A program made the translations under genes and the position numbers. Under the pieces are notes generated by a model, which was not told the DNA's origin, searched no databases, and worked only from the letters and a program-made list of their open reading frames with translations. A stretch of DNA of 64,000 nucleotides, taken from positions 310,001-374,000 of the forward strand of contig NZ_LDJX01000001.1 in NCBI RefSeq assembly GCF_001306415.1, given 5' to 3'. This DNA is from Croceitalea dokdonensis DOKDO 023 (GTDB lineage: Bacteria > Bacteroidota > Bacteroidia > Flavobacteriales > Flavobacteriaceae). Positions 17,957 to 26,810 of this stretch are shown piece by piece (within the stretch, counting starts at the first letter, position 1; each line of letters starts with the position of its first letter).

Positions 17957-19220
17957 GGTGGTCATCACAGGTTTAGGTGTTTGCTCCCCAAACGGGACCA
18001 ATTTGGAGTCTTTTGAACAGGCCTTAATTTCTGGTACAAGCGGTATCCGTTTTCAACCGCAACTACGCAAACTAAAATTTTCATGCCAAATAGCTGGTAA
18101 TCCACATATTGAAAATATTAACTTAAATACATACTTTACTAAAGTACAGCAACGTGGATTAAACTCCAGCGGCCTCGTGTACGGTATGATCGCAGGACAG
18201 GATGCTTGGCGGCATGCGGGCATGTTGCCTGCTTCTGCGGAGAAGCCCGATTGGGACAGTGGGGTGGTGTTTGGAACGGGCATTTTGGGTGTGGACAAAT
18301 TCAGGGAGGCCATCCATAGGATAGATGAAGGTGAAACTAGACGGTTAGGGAGCAGTTCGGTCATACAGACCATGGCAAGCGGCATCAGTGCATATCTGGG
18401 CGGAACCTTAGGGCTTGGCAATCAGGTCACCACCAATTCCTCTGCCTGTACCACTGGCACGGAATCCCTTATCATGGGTTTTGAACGTATTCGCTCTGGA
18501 AGGGCAAAACGAATGCTAGTGGGCAGCTGTAGTGATAGCGGACCCTATGTTTGGGGCGGTTTTGATGCCATGCGCATCCTGCCAAGCACCTATAATGAAA
18601 GACCTACCGAGGCAAGCAGGCCCATGAGTGCCAGTGCTGCCGGATTTGTGCCCGGAAGTGGGGCAGGGGCACTGGTTTTGGAATCCTTGGAAAGCGCATT
18701 GGAGCGTGGCGCCCCTATTTATGGAGAGGTAAAAGGGGGCGCCATCAATAGTGGCGGCCAACGTGGCGATGGCAGTATGACCGCTCCCAATAGCGAGGCC
18801 GTGCAACACTGTATCCGCATGGCTTTAAAGGATGCGGGGGTGTCCGGGACGGAATTGGATGCTATTAACGGGCATCTAACTGCCACAACCAAAGATAGTT
18901 TAGAGGTGTTGAATTGGACCAAAGCTTTAGGTATTGCTGGCAGTGATTTCCCGCTGATAAACTCCTTTAAAGGACATGTGGGGCATTGCCTTGCCGCAGC
19001 GGGCAGCATTGAATGTGTGGCTACCGTGATGCAACTTTACAGGCAAATGGTTTTTGGGAATGTGAACTGTGGGGACATACATCCAGAAATCCTGTCGCTT
19101 ATTGATGCCGAATGTATCCCCACAAAAAGTAGGGAAACCCCACTCCAAACCATCGCAAAGGCAAGTTTTGGTTTTGGAGATGTCAACGCCTGTGTTATTT
19201 TTAGCCAATATATTGCATAA
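17949..19220 (+). CDS. FabF-like beta-ketoacyl-ACP synthase
   Basis: A 423-aa condensing enzyme of the KAS II type. The nucleophile is Cys167 (SSACTTGTESL) and the two histidines are His309 (NGHLTATTKDS) and His346 (FKGHVGHCLAAAG), completing the Cys-His-His triad. The operon therefore carries a private elongation cycle (KS, dehydratase, enoyl reductase, ACP) beside the type III PKS; a dedicated 3-ketoacyl reductase is not obvious and may come from the housekeeping pathway. Confidence 0.92.
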   Translation: MTRVVITGLGVCSPNGTNLESFEQALISGTSGIRFQPQLRKLKFSCQIAGNPHIENINLNTYFTKVQQRGLNSSGLVYGMIAGQDAWRHAGMLPASAEKPDWDSGVVFGTGILGVDKFREAIHRIDEGETRRLGSSSVIQTMASGISAYLGGTLGLGNQVTTNSSACTTGTESLIMGFERIRSGRAKRMLVGSCSDSGPYVWGGFDAMRILPSTYNERPTEASRPMSASAAGFVPGSGAGALVLESLESALERGAPIYGEVKGGAINSGGQRGDGSMTAPNSEAVQHCIRMALKDAGVSGTELDAINGHLTATTKDSLEVLNWTKALGIAGSDFPLINSFKGHVGHCLAAAGSIECVATVMQLYRQMVFGNVNCGDIHPEILSLIDAECIPTKSRETPLQTIAKASFGFGDVNACVIFSQYIA

Positions 19221-19222
19221 CT

Positions 19223-19474
19223 ATGAAAGAAAATGAAAAATATAGCCAACTTAAAAATATTGTAGCGGCTTATTTACCGGAAGATATTAAAGTGGACAGC
19301 ATTACGGAAAACAGCGATTTTACGGGGGAACTCAATATTAATTCCGCCAATTTGGTGGACATTGTGCTTGATTTGGAGGATGCGTTTGACATTCGGTTGG
19401 AAAATGAGGACATGGACAGGATGAAAACCGTGGGTGATGCCCTCCGGATCATCAATGCCAAATTAGTGGAATAA
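19223..19474 (+). CDS. Acyl carrier protein of the polyketide/fatty acid operon
   Basis: An 83-aa acidic helical protein. The phosphopantetheine attachment serine is Ser41 in ELNINSANLVDIVLDLE; the usual Asp-Ser-Leu is changed to Asn-Ser-Ala, which still fits specialised carrier proteins. It follows the ketosynthase by 2 bases and would carry the growing chain for that enzyme, the dehydratase and the reductase. Confidence 0.88.
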   Translation: MKENEKYSQLKNIVAAYLPEDIKVDSITENSDFTGELNINSANLVDIVLDLEDAFDIRLENEDMDRMKTVGDALRIINAKLVE

Positions 19475-19478
19475 AGAA

Positions 19479-19709
19479 ATGGGGCCAAGAAAGAAGAAAT
19501 GGTTAATACAGGGTGGAGTAGGAGCTTCCCTTTTTGGGGCCGGCCTTTGTGGATGTATTGAAAGTGGTTTCCTAAAGCACCAACCTGATGTCTTGTGGTA
19601 CCAATGGGCCGGTTGGGGAACCCTATCCCTTGTGGTTACCCTCTTTGGGTTGGTCTTGTTGATCAAAGCAGGGCGGTTGGAACCGGATGAACATCATAAG
19701 GACACATGA
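19479..19709 (+). CDS. Small two-helix membrane protein
   Basis: A 76-aa protein with two hydrophobic segments (about residues 10-27 and 42-64) and a charged C-terminus. No family is recognised. It begins 4 bases after the ACP gene, so it belongs to the operon and may anchor or assist lipid-like product handling; this is inference. Confidence 0.6.
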   Translation: MGPRKKKWLIQGGVGASLFGAGLCGCIESGFLKHQPDVLWYQWAGWGTLSLVVTLFGLVLLIKAGRLEPDEHHKDT

Positions 19710-19793
19710 AGATAAGCGGTAAAGCGGGCAGGGCAAGGCTAGGAACAACAGCAAGGGATAGCGAATAGCAAAGACAAACGAGAGATTTAAAAC

Positions 19794-20210
19794 ATGATGC
19801 TCCATGATATAAAACAACAACTAGCCGTTGACAAAAAACTAATTGCGGTTTACTGCGTGCTGTATTTTGGCTGGGGATTGGCCATGAACTGGCTGGGGAT
19901 ACAGTTGCAATTGGCCAAGTTTACCTATTGGTGGCAGGTTTTTACCTGTTATATTCTTTACATGGTGCCTATTTCCCTCTTATTAAGGGGCTTGCGCTGG
20001 CATGCCCAATATGCTTACGGGCTTATTGCGATGGGACTTTTGGAACTTGCTGGTTACGCCCTAAAAACATCCTACGCCTATCCCAATAATGTATTGGACC
20101 AAATTTTACAGGAACGAAACTTTAGCTTGGCCATGGCCCTGTTCTTTGCCTTTTATTTTCCTTTGGGCAACTGGGCGGTAGGGAAAATTTACCACAAGCT
20201 CTTTTCCTAA
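19794..20210 (+). CDS. Four-helix integral membrane protein
   Basis: A 138-aa protein with four strongly hydrophobic stretches (about residues 15-33, 43-62, 70-88 and 105-128) and no recognised domain. It lies 84 bases after the previous small membrane gene on the same strand and may be the last gene of the polyketide operon. Confidence 0.6.
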   Translation: MMLHDIKQQLAVDKKLIAVYCVLYFGWGLAMNWLGIQLQLAKFTYWWQVFTCYILYMVPISLLLRGLRWHAQYAYGLIAMGLLELAGYALKTSYAYPNNVLDQILQERNFSLAMALFFAFYFPLGNWAVGKIYHKLFS

Positions 20211-20385
20211 ACGCTGACCGTTCATCGGTAAAATAGGTGGTTTGTAGACTGCCCAAAAAGACCAAAGTGGAATAATACCGACCAACCGTAGGTTTTTTAG
20301 GATGTTTGGTTGAATTTAGGTTCAACTTATGGTTGATGCACCAAGAGCCATTACCTTTAAAAAGAGAACACTATATTAAAATTCC

Positions 20386-20751
20386 ATGAAGCAGTTAAGC
20401 CTTATTGGGCTGTTTTTGTTTTGTGGCATGGGTTGTCTTTCATCGCAAGAAATCAAAGGGACCGTTAGCCATGAAAATCAAAAACAGTTTAGTGATAGGA
20501 CCCTTGGGCAGCATTTTGTTGAAGCACATATTCCCACCGCCGAGGAACGTATGGCGATGCGGAAATCCAAATACTTAAAACAGGAGGCCTTATTGATGAT
20601 GATTGATACCTCTACCGTGATAAGTCAAAAACGCAAAATGCGATTGCGACAGGATGTGGTGCACAAGCCCTATTCAGAGCGACTCACCAAATTTCTACAG
20701 CTGTATGAAAAGCCCAAAGAACCCCTCACTGTAGCTCAAAACGAAAAGTAA
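20386..20751 (+). CDS. Small exported protein of unknown function
   Basis: A 121-aa protein with an N-terminal signal peptide (LSLIGLFLFCGMGCLSSQ), possibly lipidated at Cys17. The mature part is charged, with EERMAMRKSKYLKQEALL, and has no recognised domain. The 3' end overlaps the convergent YceI gene by 26 bases. Confidence 0.6.
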   Translation: MKQLSLIGLFLFCGMGCLSSQEIKGTVSHENQKQFSDRTLGQHFVEAHIPTAEERMAMRKSKYLKQEALLMMIDTSTVISQKRKMRLRQDVVHKPYSERLTKFLQLYEKPKEPLTVAQNEK

Positions 20752-21250
20752 TCTCCACCAAATTGTCCTCCCGCTGTTTTTTGATGGAAATGCCATAGTC
20801 GGAGCTGTAAAGACTTGCTTTACCGGTCCAAACGAAACCGGAACTTGTAAAGGTAATGGTCAACGGTGCCGTTTTACCTTTGAGGCTTAGTTGCCCGTTC
20901 ACTACAACCGTATTTCCTTGTGCGGTCACATTGGTGCTTTCAAAAGAAATACGCGGATGCTCATCTTCATTAAAGTATTTGCCACGCTTTAAATGCCAAT
21001 CCCTAAAACTATTATCGGTATCCAGGGTGGCCACGGCAACGGAACCTTTTATGGTGGACGCTTCAATCTGATTTAGGTTGATGCTCGAATTGGAGACGAA
21101 ACCCCCAATGGTACCCGCAACGTCTTTACTGACAAACCTAAAATTGATTTCGGCATTTTTTATTTTTGTTTGCTGTGCGATGGCCGTGCAGCCCAAAAGC
21201 AAAAACCAAATGCATACCACCTTAGCGGTGAAGTGTAGGAGTCTATCCAT
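20726..21250 (-). CDS. YceI-family periplasmic lipid-binding-like protein
   Basis: A 174-aa exported protein with a signal peptide ending at about AIAQ. The YceI beta-barrel pattern is clear: INFRFVSKDVAGTIGGF, the HPRISFEST strand, and LSLKGKTAPLTITF. Homologues bind polyisoprenoid or amide lipids. The ATG at 21250 gives a normal signal peptide; the in-frame start at 21274 only adds eight residues. Confidence 0.88.
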   Translation of the reverse strand: MDRLLHFTAKVVCIWFLLLGCTAIAQQTKIKNAEINFRFVSKDVAGTIGGFVSNSSINLNQIEASTIKGSVAVATLDTDNSFRDWHLKRGKYFNEDEHPRISFESTNVTAQGNTVVVNGQLSLKGKTAPLTITFTSSGFVWTGKASLYSSDYGISIKKQREDNLVEITFRFELQ

Positions 21251-21368
21251 GGTTAAAGATACCTTAAAAATCAATAATCACCTTAGTGCCTTTGGCCAAA
21301 TCTGGACCACCCGAATTTCGCGAGTCCGTCTTATTGCAACACCCAAGGCCAGAATAAAAGCATGTTGA

Positions 21369-21671
21369 CTAATGCGACTTCATTTTCCCTTTTTTGGTGC
21401 TTAATTGCGACTCCAACTCCTTGAAGGTATGGTTAAAGGCCGATGTAAAGTCCTTATCGTCCGTTTCTGCAAAGATATCAGGTCCAGGTACACTAAGCCT
21501 TACATTGCATGACTTTCCGGAAGTGGGGGAATGGGTCTTAGTGGTCTTTAAAAACACCTTGGCATCTATGATAAAGTCATATTTCCCTTCTAATTTGTTC
21601 AGTTTTTGGCTGATATGCGCCTCAAGCGCTTCACTGGCGGTTACGCCATCATATTCAAATACAATTTGCAT
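21369..21671 (-). CDS. hpf: Ribosome hibernation-promoting factor (HPF/RaiA short form)
   Basis: A 100-aa protein with the HPF/RaiA fold: EALEAHISQKLNKLEGKYDFIIDAKVFLK and a C-terminal DFTSAFNHTFKELESQLSTKKGK helix. It binds the 30S subunit to silence ribosomes in stationary phase. The long-form dimerisation extension is absent. Confidence 0.88.
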   Translation of the reverse strand: MQIVFEYDGVTASEALEAHISQKLNKLEGKYDFIIDAKVFLKTTKTHSPTSGKSCNVRLSVPGPDIFAETDDKDFTSAFNHTFKELESQLSTKKGKMKSH

Positions 21672-22025
21672 GGACTATTCTTATTTTAATGGATGTTATG
21701 TGTTATTATCATTACCTGTATGTACCCATTTTGCATTTTGATGAAAATTCGTCAATTCGAGTGATTTTTTGATACGAAGTATCGGAAAATAGTATAGAGA
21801 ATCAGAATTTTAGCAATGAAACCTTGTTCTCGATACTTTGTCTTCCAGAAAAAACTGGAACTGACGGTTTTAAATCTAAAAAGTATTCAAAATGTACAAC
21901 GGGTTGTTTGTTTTTATTTCAATAGGAAAGGTACGAATTGTTAAATTCATACCAACTGATAAATGTCAGTTAAATGAAGCGGTTATTTTTGTAATTTCAA
22001 GGAGGAACAGCGGTAAATAAATAGC
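21672..22025. other. Non-coding interval between hpf and the 101-aa gene
   Basis: No credible gene on either strand. It contains the divergent starts of hpf and the next gene. TATTTTTG at 21984-21991 (+ strand) matches the TAnnTTTG -7 element, and GGAGG lies at 22001-22005, too far (about 20 bases) from the GTG start to be a normal ribosome binding site. Confidence 0.5.
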
Positions 22026-22331
22026 GTGGACACCCAAGAACGAACATATCAGCTAGAAGAGTTAAGACTGCGTTTGGAACGCAGTTACCAAGGGGTAATG
22101 CGTCTTGGCAAGCGAATTTGTTCCTATAGATATGAACCCAACAGCTATGAGGATTTTATAAAAATAAGAACACTGAGGAGCCAATTAAGGGAACTACAGC
22201 AGCAACAAGAAATGCTATTGGACCAATCTGGAGATATAAACTTGAAGAAGGTCAAAGAACTATTAGCACAACACCTAGTGTTAGAAAAGGAGGTAACGGA
22301 CTATATTTTAAACGAAAAGGGGTATAAGTAG
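22026..22331 (+). CDS. Small coiled-coil protein, unknown
   Basis: A 101-aa charged, helical protein (LEELRLRLERSYQGVMRLGK, LRSQLRELQQQQEMLL) read from a GTG codon. No family recognised. It is the last gene before the repeat block that opens the AT-rich island, and has the codon use of the core chromosome. Confidence 0.55.
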   Translation: MDTQERTYQLEELRLRLERSYQGVMRLGKRICSYRYEPNSYEDFIKIRTLRSQLRELQQQQEMLLDQSGDINLKKVKELLAQHLVLEKEVTDYILNEKGYK

Positions 22332-22918
22332 AAAGATACCATAGTACTTTTTATATTTTCTATTTTACATAATATAAATTATGATACAGATTGGTCTATA
22401 CGTATTTCAGGTTCAACATCTTAACTGTAAGTCATAATTCTATTATGTAAAATATCCCTTGCATTTGTAGCTTTTATGAGAATTACGAACTGGGTCATCA
22501 GCCTTTTTAATTTACGCTACGAGAAAATTTTCCACACAGAATAAAATATATTCTAATCTTCGAAATTCTGCAACCCAGTCAACAAGCCTTTCGTCTGTAC
22601 TCATAATTTGTCATTATGTCAAATTGCCGCTCGGCCAACAGCTTATTGCTTTCATAAAATCAAAATGCGAAATGGCATTTTATTTTATACGCAATTCCCA
22701 GCCGCTTGGCCAGCGCCAAAAAAAGCAAAACTTTTAGATTTTTTTGAAATACACAAACTACAAGAAACTATATGCCCGTAAATTTTTCACAAACTTCTAT
22801 TCAGCTTGCCGCAACAGCTTAAAATTTCTCTGCGAGCAAATTTCTAAGCACTTGCTAACCTCTCCTCTTGTTTGAAGCTTTTCTTTAGGTACTTCTAACA
22901 TTATGTTAAATACGGCAT

Positions 22919-22949
22919 AAATTCTGAAGATTAAGAATCTTTAGAATTT
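22919..22949. repeat. Block A hairpin 1
   Basis: 14-base arms (22919-22932 and 22936-22949; 13 of 14 paired) around an AAG loop, followed at once by the reverse-orientation core GAGCGAGCTG. Confidence 0.7.
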
Positions 22950-23021
22950 TGAGCGAGCTGTAGCGTTGGCATTTACTAGCACGGTGTTGTTTGAAGTCTC
23001 TTTTTTTTTTAGTGATACGGC

Positions 23022-23033
23022 AAAGTATACTTT
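23022..23033. repeat. Block A hairpin 2 (palindrome)
   Basis: AAAGTATACTTT is a perfect palindrome placed directly before GAGCGAGATGATGCAGCTG, the reverse-orientation core. Confidence 0.6.
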
Positions 23034-23144
23034 GAGCGAGATGATGCAGCTGCGAAATCATCGTAGGAGATTCACGAACTCCTTTTAAAACAAATAAAAA
23101 TGGTGTGAGCTAAACAAAAAAATGCCAACGCCCCAACCCGCCAC

Positions 23145-23177
23145 CAAAAGTAATCAGCCACTGGCTAATTTCTTTTG
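23145..23177. repeat. Block A hairpin 3
   Basis: CAAAAGTAATCAGCC, loop ACT, GGCTAATTTCTTTTG; followed by TCACGT. Same frame as hairpins at 35317 and 42899, but with different arm bases that still pair. Confidence 0.75.
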
Positions 23178-23318
23178 TCACGTAGATAATTTTGGAACAG
23201 TGCCGAGCGTATAGAAAATATACCCAAAGTACATTTTTAGCGAAGGAGCCAGCTGGCGCGTTAGCCTTGGTCTGTTAGAAACTTTATTGCAAGCTAGGCA
23301 GCCGCATCAACTCGCCGA

Positions 23319-23350
23319 AAAATAAATGCTCCTTGGGTCGCATCTATTTT
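23319..23350. repeat. Block A hairpin 4
   Basis: AAAATAAATGC pairs with GCATCTATTTT around a 10-base loop. It follows the forward core GGCAGCCGCATCAACTCGCC at 23297. Confidence 0.65.
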
Positions 23351-23498
23351 CTCGCGCCTAAAATTCTTAACGTTCCTCTCCCCTATTGTTTTGCCAAAAT
23401 TCTCTTTTTTCAATTTTCAACTCAATAATTTGGTCTTTAATATCCGGACCATTTGAAATAATTTAAAAATTGAGATTCAATCATCAATAATATTCCCG

Positions 23499-24215
23499 TC
23501 ATTTAGATAGTTGTCTTAGTAAAGTTCTGCAATCTGACTTATATATTTCTTTGAAGACTTCATTATAAGGATTTTTCATTTTCTCCCCCTTATCAATTAA
23601 TTCTAGTGCCTTCTTTAAACTAAATATTGCTTCTATCCTATGCCCAGTTTTTATATAGAATTTGCCCAAATAGAAATAAGCTTCAGCAAACTGATTATTA
23701 ATATCAATACATTTCAACAAATCATCGATGACAGATTCATTTTTTAAATTCAAACCTATAATTGCTCTATATAAATAATAAGTCGCCAGTTCGGAATTTT
23801 GTTGAATTGCAATATTGATTTTTGACGAAGCAAGTTGCGACTTTCCTATCGAATAATATGAAATAGCCAATAGACAATTAATATTTTGACCCCAAGCGAA
23901 CATTTTTTTTGGAGAAATGTTTTGTAATTCTTCCAAATCTCTAATACAACCTAAATAGTCCTTAAATTTCATTAATCTTAACCAACCTCTATAACCTAAG
24001 TGCATTTTAGGATTGAGCTCAACGGCTTTATTTAGTAACGCAAACCCTTTGGAGTAATCTCCTCGTTTATTATATGGCACCGACTTTTCAAAATAGGAAT
24101 AAGAAAAGGTATTATCAGATTGAATAGATAAATCAAAACAATATTGAGACTCCTGAGAACCTTGACGTAAAGATCTCCCTAATTTATAAAATTTAAGAGC
24201 ATCTTTTCTATTCAT
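23499..24215 (-). CDS. Tetratricopeptide-repeat protein
   Basis: A 238-aa protein made of TPR-like helical hairpins (for example AEAYFYLGKFYIKTGHRIEA around residue 182). No signal peptide and no catalytic domain. It is closely similar to the upstream TPR gene (both contain YFEKSV...NKRG and HLGYRGWL), so they are tandem paralogues; the two reading frames overlap by 8 bases. AT-rich codon use marks it as part of the island. Confidence 0.75.
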   Translation of the reverse strand: MNRKDALKFYKLGRSLRQGSQESQYCFDLSIQSDNTFSYSYFEKSVPYNKRGDYSKGFALLNKAVELNPKMHLGYRGWLRLMKFKDYLGCIRDLEELQNISPKKMFAWGQNINCLLAISYYSIGKSQLASSKINIAIQQNSELATYYLYRAIIGLNLKNESVIDDLLKCIDINNQFAEAYFYLGKFYIKTGHRIEAIFSLKKALELIDKGEKMKNPYNEVFKEIYKSDCRTLLRQLSK

Positions 24216-25020
24216 CTAGTGAACTAATTTCCTTTAGGATATCTGCCAGATAAAGTTCATTAGGAATCTCGTTATAAAAATCCTTTATCTTCCTTCCTTT
24301 TTCAAATAGTTGCTTTGATTTTCTAAAAGAAATTAATGAACTGTCAAATTGCTTAAGGTTCTTGAGCACTATACCTTTTTGGTAAAAAGCCTCGGCAGAA
24401 CTATTGGAAGTGTGATTCAAACAAACATTTAAATTATCTAGTGCATACTCATTGTCACCGAGTTCTTTTAGGGCAATTCCTTTATGTAAAAACAGTTTTG
24501 GGTCAATCCATGAGGAATCTGATTCTGTTATAATATTTTTATTAAACTCAATAATAGCTTCTTTGTATTGTCCTAGACCATTATACGAAAGACCCTTTAA
24601 GTAATAAATATTCTCCCCCCACGGGGCATCAATAACATTTGGGGTCAAAGCATCTAACCTTTTAAAGTCTAATAGAGCTCCTCTAAAATCTTTTAATTTA
24701 TAAAGCTTAAGCCATCCTCGATAGCCCAAATGAGCTTCTGGATTAATTTCAACAGCCTTGTTTAGTAAATAAAAACCTTCTGCATATTCTCCTCGCTTAT
24801 TGAATGCAACAGACTTTTCAAAATATGCATCTGAATATGCGGGGTATTGAAAAATGAGAGTTTTAAAGAGTTGTTGGGAAAGAAATAACCCCTGTTTTTT
24901 TTCGGCGAATGAAAAACGCAGCTCTTTAGAGGTAAAAAAAAATAAATACACAAAAATCACAATTGCTAAAACAATAGTGGAAGTCATTACTATTTTGACA
25001 ACTAAAAAAATTTTTTTCAT
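24208..25020 (-). CDS. Membrane-anchored tetratricopeptide-repeat protein
   Basis: A 270-aa protein with one N-terminal membrane helix (about residues 7-30) followed by TPR-like repeats (YFEKSVAFNKRGEYAEGF, GLSYNGLGQYKEAIIEFNK, EAFYQKGIVLKNLKQ). It is paralogous to the next gene and lies 1 base after the TonB-like gene, in the four-gene unit led by the aldo/keto reductase. Likely a scaffold on the periplasmic or cytoplasmic face; its link to the peptide pathway is only positional. Confidence 0.75.
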   Translation of the reverse strand: MKKIFLVVKIVMTSTIVLAIVIFVYLFFFTSKELRFSFAEKKQGLFLSQQLFKTLIFQYPAYSDAYFEKSVAFNKRGEYAEGFYLLNKAVEINPEAHLGYRGWLKLYKLKDFRGALLDFKRLDALTPNVIDAPWGENIYYLKGLSYNGLGQYKEAIIEFNKNIITESDSSWIDPKLFLHKGIALKELGDNEYALDNLNVCLNHTSNSSAEAFYQKGIVLKNLKQFDSSLISFRKSKQLFEKGRKIKDFYNEIPNELYLADILKEISSLDE

Positions 25021-25021
25021 T

Positions 25022-25531
25022 TTAAAAAATATCGGTTATATGGCCATTTTCAATCTTAAAGTTAATTTGATAGTAACTATCGACAGGTGTACCGTCATTT
25101 AAAACTCCTGGCATCCATTTTTTTAACCCTCTTACTACTTTCTCTAACATTTTAATATCCGATAATGGAAATTCATTTTTTTGTAAATCGGCGTTCACAG
25201 ATTTAAATCTAAATCTATCTGTTTTGCCCTTGCAGTTTACTAGGAATCGAAATGTCAAATACCCTCCTTTTCCTTCAAATGAAAGATTAATATCCTTTAT
25301 GTTGTTAAAAATTTCTTCTCGCATAGCTTTGCGCTCTCCGATGTAACTTGTGCCTACCGAATAATATTGAAAAACCCTATTTTCGTCACATACTTCAAAA
25401 GTAGGGTCATCGATTTGTGAATCAAAATTAATATCTCCGACATTGTTTTTCATTTGATGATTTACCCATAAAATTAAAACTATCAATATAACAAATATTC
25501 CTATAAAAATTATGTTTGAGGTTTTCTTCAC
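25022..25531 (-). CDS. Membrane-anchored protein with TonB C-terminal-like domain
   Basis: A 169-aa protein with a single N-terminal membrane helix (IIFIGIFVILIVLILWV) and a C-terminal TonB-like region whose hallmark is WMPGVLNDGTPVDSYYQINF (compare W-xPG-x-nGxpV). The proline-rich spacer of true TonB is missing, so energy transduction is uncertain. It overlaps the end of the aldo/keto reductase gene by 4 bases. Confidence 0.65.
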   Translation of the reverse strand: MKKTSNIIFIGIFVILIVLILWVNHQMKNNVGDINFDSQIDDPTFEVCDENRVFQYYSVGTSYIGERKAMREEIFNNIKDINLSFEGKGGYLTFRFLVNCKGKTDRFRFKSVNADLQKNEFPLSDIKMLEKVVRGLKKWMPGVLNDGTPVDSYYQINFKIENGHITDIF

Positions 25532-26754
25532 AATAGAGGAGATAAATTATCGATATAAATTTTCTTTCGCATTCCCACTAGCACATGATTAATGCCTTGA
25601 TTTAAATAATTCTCGCAGGAAATTAATGAAATATTCCTTTTATCATTTTGATCAATTTCTCCCTTTAGCTTTAATGAATCCATCAAACCTTTACTTCTTT
25701 CAGAAATTGATTTTTTAGAATATAGCTGCCAATAATTTAATAACTCACTCATTATTTTTTGAACGTCATTACTATTAAATTGAAGTTGATTAACGAATGG
25801 TCTTAGATAAGTGTTAAAAGCCTTATTCACAGCTTCTGGGTTTGCTATGCCTTTTCTATTTTCAACAAAAAATTTTATTGGAGCAAAATCTTTAGCTTTG
25901 GAACTCTCGCCATATTTAAGAAGTTGTTCGTCTATTCTACTAAGAAAATCATCAAATAAAACTTCTTCTTTCCTAAAGTCAATTTTTGAATATTCATCCA
26001 TATAATCTGCTAAACGTAAAACCTTCCCTTGATAAGTTGTATTTAAAGGTCTATTGCTAAATGTTATTAGATTATTTTTTTTGCAAAAATCAATTAAAGA
26101 AGTACCCATATCTTTTTTTCTTGAGGCACTAGTTTCAACTAAATTGTAAGGGAATTGTAGTAATCTGAAATTTGGCAAATAATTACTTTTGTTTACTATT
26201 TTTTCTATATCAATATTACCTTTAGGTATTTCATTTGAACTGATGCCGTAATAACCTATCAAACCATCATCAACCATTTTTTCTAAAAAGGAGCAGGCTT
26301 CCAATAAATGGTCATATATAAATTTCTGATTTTGATTTTCAACATCAAAATAATGTTCGGGATTATGAATAAGAAAGCCATCAATATAGCTAGTATTTAA
26401 TCTTTTAAGTGAAGCTGTCAATTGAGCCCTCAAAAACTTTGGCTCAATACTGTATAGAAAATTGTCCCGGACTTTAATTGTCCATGGAGTATTTAGTATT
26501 TTTGAAAACTCAGTAATATCAGCCCCATTTATATAACCCGCTTTGGTAATAATGAATACATTTTGTCTAGTGTTACTATCTAAAACTTTTCCAATGAGCC
26601 TTTCAGAATCTCCAAATTGATAGTTAGATGCTGTATCAATTAAATTGACTCCCTTCTCAATGGCATAATTCAATGAACTAAAATGACTTGGGTCATTTTC
26701 TGACATTCTATAAGTTCCGATACCAAGTTTCGATAAATTTCTTACATCAATCAT
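25528..26754 (-). CDS. Aldo/keto reductase
   Basis: A 408-aa (beta/alpha)8 NADPH-dependent oxidoreductase, longer than the usual 300-330 aa because of a C-terminal extension. The catalytic tetrad is complete: Asp40 and Tyr45 (LIDTASNYQFGDSE), Lys71 (IITKAGY) and His130 (FLIHNPEHY). It diverges from precursor peptide 1 with only 56 bases between, so a shared regulatory region is likely. A role in modifying the peptide, or in making a precursor of a modification, is inferred from position. Confidence 0.9.
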   Translation of the reverse strand: MIDVRNLSKLGIGTYRMSENDPSHFSSLNYAIEKGVNLIDTASNYQFGDSERLIGKVLDSNTRQNVFIITKAGYINGADITEFSKILNTPWTIKVRDNFLYSIEPKFLRAQLTASLKRLNTSYIDGFLIHNPEHYFDVENQNQKFIYDHLLEACSFLEKMVDDGLIGYYGISSNEIPKGNIDIEKIVNKSNYLPNFRLLQFPYNLVETSASRKKDMGTSLIDFCKKNNLITFSNRPLNTTYQGKVLRLADYMDEYSKIDFRKEEVLFDDFLSRIDEQLLKYGESSKAKDFAPIKFFVENRKGIANPEAVNKAFNTYLRPFVNQLQFNSNDVQKIMSELLNYWQLYSKKSISERSKGLMDSLKLKGEIDQNDKRNISLISCENYLNQGINHVLVGMRKKIYIDNLSPLL

Positions 26755-26810
26755 ATAAGTTTTTATATATTGGTGTGGTAATTTAATATTAACTAATAAA
26801 TATACGAAAG

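Larger units (their letters stand above)
22340..23430. repeat. Repeat block A: long non-coding hairpin-rich repeat at island start
   Basis: About 1.1 kb without genes. It shares modules with blocks B and D: 22851-22912 is nearly identical to 35541-35602 (both contain CTTGCTAACCTC and ACTTCTAACATTATGT); the perfect inverted pair ATTTTACATAAT (22372) and ATTATGTAAAAT (22442) recurs at 35076/35129; and the core GCAGCCGCATCAACTCGCC appears at 23298 and in reverse at 22951 and 23034. Each core sits beside a hairpin with variable arms. The end near 23370-23420 resembles 35825-35860 (TATTGTTT...AAAATTCTCTT). Confidence 0.7.
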
